Assembly (NCBI GenBank): GCA_044370695.1
Contig: JBILVB010000009.1
Location: 1 to 46,004, forward strand
Length of the DNA stretch: 46,004 nt
Source: JBEIFW01 sp044370695
Lineage (GTDB): Bacteria > Actinomycetota > Acidimicrobiia > Acidimicrobiales > Ilumatobacteraceae
Reading direction: 5' to 3'
Shown here: piece after piece, positions 40,295 to 46,004 of the stretch
Layout of the letters: each line of letters begins with the position of its first letter
Position numbering within the stretch: the stretch's first letter is position 1
Notes under the pieces: model-generated
The model's input: only the letters and a program-made list of their open reading frames with translations
What the model was told of the DNA's origin: nothing
Databases searched by the model: none
Made by a program: the position numbers and the translations under genes

Positions 40295-40300
40295 ACGCTA
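40295..40300 (-). promoter_or_regulatory. -10 element TAGCGT for APH-like gene
   Basis: GCGGTAGCGT on minus, 9 bases before ATG 40285. Confidence 0.55.
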
Positions 40301-40336
40301 CCGCTCGACGCTGCGGAGCCGCCGAGCCGACCCCGG

Positions 40337-40342
40337 TAGGCT
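40337..40342 (+). promoter_or_regulatory. -10 element TAGGCT for thioredoxin gene
   Basis: CCGGTAGGCT, 8 bases before ATG 40351. Confidence 0.6.
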
Positions 40343-40350
40343 CCGCGACC

Positions 40351-41055
40351 ATGTCGATCGACGTCACCGATGCCACCTTCGAGACCGAGGTCATCGAGCG
40401 GTCCCGGTCGGTGCCGGTCGTCGTCGACCTGTGGGCGCCGTGGTGTGGACCGTGCCGCACCCTCGGTCCGATCCTCGACAAGGTCGTGGGCGAGACCGCC
40501 GGGCAGGTGACGCTCGTGAAGGTCAACATCGACGAGAACCCGGGGATCGCCCAGGCGTTCCGGGTCCAGTCGATCCCGTTGGTCGTGGCGATCAAGGACG
40601 GCCAGGCCGTCGACGGATTCCTCGGGGCTTACCCCGAGCACGAGGTGCGGCGCTTCGTGGAGGCGCTGCTGCCGAGCGAGGCCGAGTCGGCACTCGCCGC
40701 CCTCGTGGCCGCCGGCGACGAGGCGAGCCTGGAGCAGGCCCTGACCATCGATCCCGGCCACGCCGGCGCCGTGCTCGCCCTCGCTGCGCTGCGTATCGAC
40801 CAAGCCCGGCCCGACGACGCGCTCGCCCTGCTGGCCCGGCTGCCCGAAACCGACGAGGTGCGAGCCCTCGCCGCCCGGGCTCGTCTGGCGGGCGAGCCCC
40901 AGGACGACTACGACGCGACCTTGACCGCACTGCTCGACCGGGTGAAGGCCGAGCCGGAGGCCCGCCAGGAGTTCGTCGACATCCTCGAGGTGATGGGCCC
41001 GGCCGACCCGCGCACGGCCAGGTACCGCAAGGCGCTCACCAGCCGCCTGTTCTGA
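40351..41055 (+). CDS. Thioredoxin-TPR co-chaperone (YbbN/CnoX-like)
   Basis: 234 residues. An N-terminal thioredoxin domain has the active redox motif WAPWCGPC (about residues 28-35) and the cis-Pro segment QSIPLVV. From about residue 110 a tetratricopeptide-like helical region follows (ALTIDPGHAGAVLALAALRIDQARPDDAL). This architecture is YbbN/CnoX, a holdase/thioredoxin that protects proteins from oxidation and passes them to GroEL or DnaK. The CGPC motif is intact, unlike the SQHC of E. coli CnoX, so redox activity is plausible. ATG 40351 follows its -10 by 8 bases. Confidence 0.9.
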   Translation: MSIDVTDATFETEVIERSRSVPVVVDLWAPWCGPCRTLGPILDKVVGETAGQVTLVKVNIDENPGIAQAFRVQSIPLVVAIKDGQAVDGFLGAYPEHEVRRFVEALLPSEAESALAALVAAGDEASLEQALTIDPGHAGAVLALAALRIDQARPDDALALLARLPETDEVRALAARARLAGEPQDDYDATLTALLDRVKAEPEARQEFVDILEVMGPADPRTARYRKALTSRLF

Positions 41056-41100
41056 GATCGCCCGTCGCCGGGTCGGGCCGGCGGGCCCGGAACCGATCGC

Positions 41101-41106
41101 TAGGGT
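41101..41106 (+). promoter_or_regulatory. -10 element TAGGGT for HExxH gene
   Basis: TAGGGT, 7 bases before GTG 41114. It makes the alternative GTG at 41105 unlikely, since that codon overlaps the hexamer. Confidence 0.6.
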
Positions 41107-41113
41107 GCGCGGC

Positions 41114-41464
41114 GTGCGGATCGAGCGGCGCAACGGCTACGTCGTGGTCCACGGTGGGCCCGTTCCTCGCGGGTCGTCGGCGATCACCCTCGGCCCGGTG
41201 ATCGTGATCCGATCCGGTGTGGCCGAGCGGCCCTACCTGCTCAACCACGAACTGGTCCACGTCCGCCAGTGGCGCCGACACGGCGTGGTCGGGTTCGCCG
41301 TGCGTTACCTCGGCGCGTACGCGCTGTGGCGCCTGCGCGGCAAGGGGCACTGGGGTGCCTACCGGCGCATCCCGTTCGAGATCGAGGCCGACTGGGTGGC
41401 GCGCCGGCTCCTCACCGGCGGACCGGGACGGGCCGAGTCCCGCCAGTCGGTCGACACCCGATAG
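41114..41464 (+). CDS. Small HExxH protein, putative metallopeptidase-like
   Basis: 116 residues. NHELVHVRQW contains a zinc-type HExxH (His45, Glu46, His49), followed 40 residues later by PFEIEADWVARRL, whose Glu89 or Glu91 could be the third ligand of a gluzincin-like site. The sequence between is basic with one hydrophobic stretch (GFAVRYLGAYALW). It has no signal peptide and is shorter than any M48 peptidase, so it may be a stand-alone minimal domain or an inactive binder. I do not recognise a named family. The stop TAG (41462-41464) begins the -10 of comEA. Confidence 0.65.
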   Translation: MRIERRNGYVVVHGGPVPRGSSAITLGPVIVIRSGVAERPYLLNHELVHVRQWRRHGVVGFAVRYLGAYALWRLRGKGHWGAYRRIPFEIEADWVARRLLTGGPGRAESRQSVDTR

Positions 41465-41467
41465 CGT
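41462..41467 (+). promoter_or_regulatory. -10 element TAGCGT for comEA
   Basis: TAGCGT overlaps the stop codon of the HExxH gene. Here the mRNA would have a 45-base leader with GGAGG before ATG 41520, unlike the leaderless cases. Confidence 0.45.
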
Positions 41468-41519
41468 CCCGGGTGGCTCCCCTGCGGTCCCGGCGTTGCG
41501 CCGGAGGCTGGAGGTTGCG

Positions 41520-42218
41520 ATGCCCGAGCTCGTGCGTCCCGTCCCGCCGCGGTCGCTCGCTGACCGGGTTCGTGCGGCACTCGCCGCCCTGAGTTGGGGT
41601 CGGGTCGCCTCGGGGGCGGCCGCCGTCCTGGTGGTGGCCGCGACGGCGTGGTGGCTGCTGTCGGCACCGCCGGCGCCGGTCGAGCGCAGCCTGCCTCGGG
41701 CCGGCGTCACGTCCACGACCACGGCGGCAGTGTCGAGCGGCAGCGGTGCGCGGCCCGTGACCTCGGCGCCCGCTGCGGGTCCGACGACGGTCGTCGTCCA
41801 CGTGGTCGGGGCGGTCGTGCGGCCCGGCGTGGTGACGGTCGCTGCCGGGGGGCGTGTGGCCGATGCCGTGGCCGCCGCTGGCGGCCCCGGAGCCGACGCC
41901 GAGCTGGCCGGGGTCAATCTCGCCGCTCGCCTCGCCGACGGCCAGCGCATCGTGGTCCCCCGGGTCGGGCAGGTCGTCGCGGCCCTCCCGGTCGTCGCCG
42001 GCGTCGCGGGTGACGGCCGGCCGAGCGAACCTCTCGACCTGAACGAGGCGACCCAGGCGCAGCTCGAGGACCTCCCGGGGGTCGGGCCGGCGACCGCATC
42101 GGCGATCCTGGCGCAGCGCGATCGGGTCGGCCGGTTCCTACGGGTGGAGGACCTGCTCGAGGTCCGGGGGATCGGCCCCGCCCGCCTCGAGGACCTGCGG
42201 TCCCGGGTGCGGGTATGA
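41520..42218 (+). CDS. comEA: Competence protein ComEA-like (SLBB plus helix-hairpin-helix)
   Basis: 232 residues. A signal-anchor helix (about 30-50) is followed by a Thr/Ser/Ala linker, an SLBB-like soluble domain (VVHVVGAVVRPGVVTVAAGGRVADAVAAAGG) and a C-terminal double helix-hairpin-helix (LNEATQAQLEDLPGVGPATASAILAQRD...VRGIGPARLEDL). This is the ComEA DNA-receptor architecture for natural transformation. ATG 41520 has GGAGG 5 bases upstream. Separated from comEC by a 459-base gene on the other strand, which breaks the usual comEA-comEC operon. DNA uptake in this organism is inference. Confidence 0.9.
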   Translation: MPELVRPVPPRSLADRVRAALAALSWGRVASGAAAVLVVAATAWWLLSAPPAPVERSLPRAGVTSTTTAAVSSGSGARPVTSAPAAGPTTVVVHVVGAVVRPGVVTVAAGGRVADAVAAAGGPGADAELAGVNLAARLADGQRIVVPRVGQVVAALPVVAGVAGDGRPSEPLDLNEATQAQLEDLPGVGPATASAILAQRDRVGRFLRVEDLLEVRGIGPARLEDLRSRVRV

Positions 42219-42250
42219 CACCGACGCCGTGCCCCACCGCCGGGGGCGGG

Positions 42251-42709
42251 TCAAAGGCCGAACACGCCCTCGCCGTACCGCTGCGCCAGGATCCACAGCC
42301 CCACGCCGGTGCCGAGCCACACGCTGCCGAGCACCCAGGCGAACTCGGTCCACCAGTTGCGCCACGACGCCACGGGGGACCGGGTGGCGCGCCGTGCGGC
42401 CAGCCACCCGAGCGCGAGCCAGAACAGCACGCTCGTCACGGCGGCACCGGCGTAGCGCACGGCGCCGTCCTGCAGCGGGATGCCCCACAGCACGGTGGTC
42501 GGGAAGGCGAGCGCAGGCAGGATCCACGAGGCGGTGACCTGCGACAGGCAGGCGCCTTCGCAGCTCACCGCGGGCTTGAGCGCGGCCGACGTCGCCAAGG
42601 CCACCGCCGGCACGACCAGACCGGCGAACGGTCCGAGCGTGCGTAGCCGCCGCCGGTACGCCAGGGGGCCCCGGTGGATCGGGCGGGGGGCGAGGTCGAC
42701 GACGGCCAT
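42251..42709 (-). CDS. Four-helix membrane protein of unknown function
   Basis: 152 residues with about four hydrophobic segments (22-40, 56-75, 82-104, 125-145). A short loop CEGAC (two cysteines) after the first helix could be a disulfide or metal site. Trp-rich segment ASWRNWWTEFAWVLG. No family recognised. ATG 42709 is preceded at 7 bases by TACCAT, so the mRNA should be leaderless. It lies on the opposite strand between comEA and comEC, with start codons of this gene and comEC only about 8-34 bases apart. Confidence 0.65.
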   Translation of the reverse strand: MAVVDLAPRPIHRGPLAYRRRLRTLGPFAGLVVPAVALATSAALKPAVSCEGACLSQVTASWILPALAFPTTVLWGIPLQDGAVRYAGAAVTSVLFWLALGWLAARRATRSPVASWRNWWTEFAWVLGSVWLGTGVGLWILAQRYGEGVFGL

Positions 42710-42716
42710 CCGGGCG

Positions 42717-42722
42717 ATGGTA
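42717..42722 (-). promoter_or_regulatory. -10 element TACCAT for membrane-protein gene
   Basis: TACCAT on minus, 7 bases before ATG 42709. Confidence 0.55.
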
Positions 42723-44186
42723 CCGGCCGGTACCGGGCGCGGCGTGGCGCCGGTGGGTGTGCCGTCCGACGGTGCCGTGGTCGTCCTGGCCGTCGCCGTG
42801 AGCGTCGCGGCCTGGAGTGCGCCGGCGCCTGCGGCCTGGGTGCCGACCGTGGTGGCCGGCACCGTCGGCGTCGGGCTCGGTACCCGGTCCCGTCGGTGGT
42901 GGCTCGTCGTCGTCGGGATGGCGCTGGTCGGCGCCGGTCTCGCGACCCGCGCCTGGGACGGTCTCGGCACCGTGCGCGCCGCCCCGTTCGAGGGCACGGT
43001 GACGCTCGGGAGCGACCCGGAACGGGTGGGACCTCGGGTGCGGGTGGACGTGCGTCACGAGGGCCGGCGCTACGAGGCCTGGGCGGACGGAGGGACCGCG
43101 CGCAAGCTCGCCCTGCGCTCCGCCGGGGAGGAGGCGACCGTGCGCGGTCGCACGCTGACGGTTTCGGGAGCGACGGCGCGCCGTCTCGCCGCCCGGCACG
43201 TCGCCGGCCGCATGGAGATCGACGTCGTGGCCGACACCGAACCCGGCGCCGCGCCTGCCCGCGCCGCGAACCGCATCCGCAGCGCCGTCTCGGGCGGGGT
43301 GGACGGCCTTCCCCCGGCCGAGCGGGCGTTGTTCCTCGGCCTCGTCCTCGGCGACGACCGGGCCCAACCGACCGAGGTGGTCGACGATTTCCGGTCCTCC
43401 GGCCTGTCGCACCTCACGGCGGTGTCGGGCCAGAACGTCGCGTACGTGCTCGCATCGGCGGCGCCGGTCCTGCGCCGGCTCGGGCGCCGCGGGCGGGTGG
43501 TGGCGGCGCTGGTGCTGCTCGCCGGGTTCGCGCTCGTGACCCGCTTCGAGCCTTCGGTGCTGCGGGCCACGGCCATGGCTGCCGTCGTCACGCTCACGGC
43601 GCTGGCCGACCGGCGCCAAGCGGTACTCCGGGTGCTCGCGCTGTCGGTCGTGGCGTGCACGCTGCTCGACCCGTTCCTCGTGCATCGGGTCGGTTGGTGG
43701 CTCTCGGTCGGGGCGACGGCCGGGATCGCCGTGCTCGCCCGTCCCCTCGCCGATCGGCTCCCCGGCCCGCGCTCGCTCGCCGAGGTCGTCGCCGTCAGCG
43801 CGGCGGCACAGGTCGGGGTGGCGCCGATCCAGGCCGTGGTGTTCGACGGTCTGGCCGTCGCGTCCGTGCCCGCCAACGTCCTCGCCGCGCCAGCGGCGGC
43901 GCCGGTCATGGGCTACGGGGTGCCGGTCGCGCTGGCGTCGTTGGTGCTTCCCGAGCCGGTGAGCACGGTGCTGCAGCTGCCGCTGCGCCTGTGCCTGCGC
44001 TGGTTGCTGCTCGTCGCCCGGCTCGGCGCCGCGGTCCCGGCGGGGACGGTCGTCGGTGTCGGGGTCGCCGTCGCCGCCGTGGGCGTAGCCGTCGCAGCGC
44101 TGGCGTCGGGCCGCACGCTGCGCCGTCTCGGTGTGGCTCTGGTCGCCGTGGCGTTCGGGATCGCCGCCGTGCACGGGCTGCGTTGA
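42717..44186 (+). CDS. comEC: Competence protein ComEC/Rec2, channel part only
   Basis: A 489-residue multi-helix membrane protein. After two N-terminal helices and a soluble OB-like segment (about 80-180), the competence domain begins with LFLGLVLGDDRAQPTEVVDDFRSSGLSHLTAVSGQNVAYV, the defining ComEC stretch. It then runs through about eight helices. It should form the DNA-uptake pore of the cytoplasmic membrane. It stops after the competence domain and lacks the C-terminal metallo-beta-lactamase domain of B. subtilis ComEC, as in mycobacterial ComEC proteins of about 500 residues. ATG 42717 gives the longest plausible form; GTG 42744 is an alternative at leaderless spacing. Confidence 0.88.
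   Translation: MVPAGTGRGVAPVGVPSDGAVVVLAVAVSVAAWSAPAPAAWVPTVVAGTVGVGLGTRSRRWWLVVVGMALVGAGLATRAWDGLGTVRAAPFEGTVTLGSDPERVGPRVRVDVRHEGRRYEAWADGGTARKLALRSAGEEATVRGRTLTVSGATARRLAARHVAGRMEIDVVADTEPGAAPARAANRIRSAVSGGVDGLPPAERALFLGLVLGDDRAQPTEVVDDFRSSGLSHLTAVSGQNVAYVLASAAPVLRRLGRRGRVVAALVLLAGFALVTRFEPSVLRATAMAAVVTLTALADRRQAVLRVLALSVVACTLLDPFLVHRVGWWLSVGATAGIAVLARPLADRLPGPRSLAEVVAVSAAAQVGVAPIQAVVFDGLAVASVPANVLAAPAAAPVMGYGVPVALASLVLPEPVSTVLQLPLRLCLRWLLLVARLGAAVPAGTVVGVGVAVAAVGVAVAALASGRTLRRLGVALVAVAFGIAAVHGLR
42719..42734. promoter_or_regulatory. 16-base perfect palindrome at divergent start
   Basis: GGTACCGGCCGGTACC is its own reverse complement. It overlaps the minus-strand -10 and, on plus, contains TACCGG 7 bases before an in-frame GTG (42744) of comEC. 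Confidence 0.45.
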
Positions 44187-44215
44187 ACGTCGGCGCCGCC
44201 CCGGAGACCGAACGG

Positions 44216-44221
44216 TAGCGT
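44216..44221 (+). promoter_or_regulatory. -10 element TAGCGT for folP2-like gene
   Basis: ACGGTAGCGT, 8 bases before ATG 44230. Confidence 0.6.
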
Positions 44222-44229
44222 GACGGCCG

Positions 44230-45069
44230 ATGCGTGAACTGTCGTTGGGTGATCACCGGTTCGACATCACCCACCGGGCGGTGGTGATGGGGATCCTGAA
44301 CCGCACGCCGGACTCGTTCTACGACCGGGGGAGTTACTGGGACTTCGACTCGTTCGTGCGCAAGGCCGAGCAGCTCGTCGCCGACGGCGCTGACTTCCTC
44401 GACGTCGGTGGGGTGAAGGCAGGCCCGGGCACGGAGGTCACGGAGGCCGAGGAGCTCGACCGCGTCGTGCCGGCCGTCGCCGCCCTGCGGGCCCGTTTCG
44501 ACCTGCCGCTGTCGGTCGACACCTGGCGGGCGTCGGTGCTCGAGGAGTCCTGCAAGGCGGGTGCATGCGTCGGCAACGACATCTCGGGCTTCGCCGACCC
44601 GGCGTACCTCGACGTCGCCGCCCGCTACGGCGCCTCGGTGGTGGCGACCCACATCCGCCTCGGGCCCCGCGTCCCGGACCCCGAGCCGGTCTATCCCCGG
44701 GGCGTGGTCACCGAGGTGGTCGAGTTCCTGCGCGATCGGGCGGCCCGGGCCGTCGCCGCCGGGATCCCCCCGGAGCGGGTGATGGTCGACGCCGGGCTCG
44801 ACCTGGGAAAGACCGAGCCCATGTCGCTCGAACTGCTCCAGGCCTCCGACGCGCTGGTCGCGCTCGGGTTCCCGGTGTTCTTGTCGGCCTCGAACAAGCG
44901 GTTCCTGGGCGTCGTGCTCGGCCTCGAGGTGGACGAGCGCCGGCTGGCGACCGTCGCGGCCCACGCGCTCGGCATCGCCAAGGGATGCCGGGTGTTGCGC
45001 GCCCACGACGTGCGGGGTTCGCGACGGGTTGCCGACGTGCTGGCGGCCGTGCTCGCGGCTCGGGCATGA
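44230..45069 (+). CDS. folP2: Dihydropteroate-synthase-like protein, FolP2 type
   Basis: A 279-residue TIM barrel of the DHPS family. MGILNRTPDSFYDRG, LPLSVDTWRA, GNDISGF, VDAGLDLGKTEPMS and LRAHDV follow the DHPS order. The second loop is DVGGVKAGPG rather than DVGGESTRPG, and the phosphate loop is SASNKRFLG rather than SRKSF. From memory, this matches mycobacterial FolP2 (Rv1207), which is reported not to make dihydropteroate. I therefore call it FolP2-like rather than the main folate enzyme. ATG 44230 follows its -10 by 8 bases. Its ATGA end overlaps holA. Confidence 0.82.
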   Translation: MRELSLGDHRFDITHRAVVMGILNRTPDSFYDRGSYWDFDSFVRKAEQLVADGADFLDVGGVKAGPGTEVTEAEELDRVVPAVAALRARFDLPLSVDTWRASVLEESCKAGACVGNDISGFADPAYLDVAARYGASVVATHIRLGPRVPDPEPVYPRGVVTEVVEFLRDRAARAVAAGIPPERVMVDAGLDLGKTEPMSLELLQASDALVALGFPVFLSASNKRFLGVVLGLEVDERRLATVAAHALGIAKGCRVLRAHDVRGSRRVADVLAAVLAARA

Positions 45070-46004
45070 GCGCCGTCCACCTCGTGACGGCGGGCGACAA
45101 CGCCGACGTGCGGCTCGTCGCCGACAAGGTGCGCGCGCTGGTGCACCAGTGCCTGGGCGACGGCGACCGGTCCCTGATGCTCGAGGAGTTCGACGGCGAC
45201 GACTACACGCTGGCTGCCGTCGTCGACGCCGCTCAGACCCTGCCGTTCCTCACCGACCGCCGTGTCGTCGTCGCCCGGGGGGTCGGCCGGTTCGCCGGCG
45301 AGGAATCCGCGGGTGACGTCGCAACGCTCGTCGCCTACCTCCGGTCGCCGAGCGACACGACCGACCTGGTGCTCGTGGGAGGCGGTGGCCGCATCCCGAA
45401 AGCGATCACCGATGCCGTCAAGGCGGTGGGCACGGTGCACACCGTCAGCGGGCCGCGCTCGACGGGGGACAAGCAGGCCTTCGTCAACGAGGCGCTCGAG
45501 GCGGCGGGGTTGACGCTGCGCGACGACGCGACGGCCCTCGTCGTGCACCACCTCGGCGAGGAGGTGGCGGCCCTCGGCCCACTGCTCGAGACCCTGGCGT
45601 CGATCTACGGCTCGTCGCGCAAGCTGACGGTGGGGGACGTCGCTCCGTACCTCGGCGACGCCGGAGGGGTCCCGCCGTGGGACCTCACGGATGCCATCGA
45701 CGCCGGCGACGTGCCCCGGGCGCTCGGGGCGCTCGACCGCATGCTCGGCACCCGGCACCCGCTCGTGGTCATGGCGATCCTGACCAGCCACTACCAGCGC
45801 ATGCTGCGCCTCGACGGCGCCCGGGTGACCGACGACGCCTCCGCTGCGGTCGCCCTGGGGCTCAAGCCGAGCCAGGGTCGCCAGGCCCGGCGGGCCCTCG
45901 ACGGCGCCCGCCGGCTCGGTCACGACGGCGTGGTTCGAGCGTTCGCCCTCCTGGCCGAGGCCGACAGCGGCCTGCGCGGTGGCTCGGGCTGGCCCGAGCG
46001 GGCC
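45066..46004 (+). CDS. holA: DNA polymerase III delta subunit (partial, 3' end missing)
   Basis: The first 313 codons of a gene that runs off the right edge. MSAVHLVTAGDNADVRLVADKVR opens the domain, LPFLTDRRVVVARGVGRF is the clamp-loader delta motif, and the helical domain 3 (PLLETLASIYGSSRKLTVGDVAPYLG, VMAILTSHYQRMLRL) fits HolA of about 320-330 residues. Delta opens the sliding clamp in the DnaX complex. The start ATG overlaps the folP2 stop by four bases. A comEC-holA arrangement is common in Actinomycetota; here folP2 is inserted between them. Confidence 0.88.
   Translation, partial: MSAVHLVTAGDNADVRLVADKVRALVHQCLGDGDRSLMLEEFDGDDYTLAAVVDAAQTLPFLTDRRVVVARGVGRFAGEESAGDVATLVAYLRSPSDTTDLVLVGGGGRIPKAITDAVKAVGTVHTVSGPRSTGDKQAFVNEALEAAGLTLRDDATALVVHHLGEEVAALGPLLETLASIYGSSRKLTVGDVAPYLGDAGGVPPWDLTDAIDAGDVPRALGALDRMLGTRHPLVVMAILTSHYQRMLRLDGARVTDDASAAVALGLKPSQGRQARRALDGARRLGHDGVVRAFALLAEADSGLRGGSGWPERA

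Noticed and set aside
1..46004. CRISPR arrays, insertion sequences, prophage or toxin-antitoxin genes
   Set aside because: I saw no regularly spaced repeats, transposase or integrase motifs, terminal inverted repeats, or paired small toxin/antitoxin genes.

Overview
This is 46 kb of high-GC bacterial chromosome, almost fully packed with genes. It is most consistent with an actinobacterium, probably of the Acidimicrobiia/Ilumatobacter kind. That placement is inferred from the GC content, frequent GTG starts, a DUF3151 gene, a mycobacterial-type FolP2 paralogue, and a comEA-comEC-(folP2)-holA block. I see no tRNA, rRNA, insertion sequence, prophage or CRISPR array, and no gap over 300 bases lacks a gene. 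The content is mostly metabolic and housekeeping.

Layout. 1-5113 (minus): a polyamine-type ABC importer (potA-potD-potB-potC), then a D-2-hydroxyacid dehydrogenase and a winged-helix protein cut by the window edge. 5220-12061 (plus): alanine dehydrogenase, then a complete five-gene peptide importer. 12044-19373 (minus): a cytoplasmic ABC ATPase, a benzoylformate-decarboxylase-like ThDP enzyme, a heterodimeric ABC exporter pair and a membrane-anchored EEP phosphodiesterase. 19419-25243: cytochrome P450, rlmN, M3 peptidase, VIT-type metal transporter and CorA. 25277-31657: an APH-like kinase operon, DUF2461, DUF3151, a YqhA-like protein, mobA, a rhodanese, RNase D and an orphan ParA. 31785-38199: a bipolar 62-residue protein, typA, a Cys-cluster protein and glcD-glcE-glcF. 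38343-46004: PAC2, a second APH-like kinase, thioredoxin-TPR, a small HExxH protein, comEA, a small membrane protein, comEC, folP2 and the 5' part of holA.

The most striking signal is regulatory. A TANNNT -10 hexamer, most often GGTAGCGT, lies 6-9 bases before the start codon of at least sixteen genes on both strands. This predicts widespread leaderless transcription and fixes several starts. Many of these promoters are back to back in very short divergent gaps (33-65 bp), sometimes as perfect inverted repeats. Three stop codons (TAG, TAG, TAA) also form the first triplet of the next gene's -10. Genes that lack this element (potA, dppA, comEA, the 62-residue gene) instead have a Shine-Dalgarno site; potA appears to start at CTG.

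I did not find an obviously new defence or biosynthetic system. The best candidates for undescribed biology are the leaderless/divergent promoter arrangement, a leaderless 16-codon upstream ORF before the EEP gene, a dyad plus four-codon minicistron before the 62-residue protein, the HExxH mini-protein and the Cys-cluster protein.
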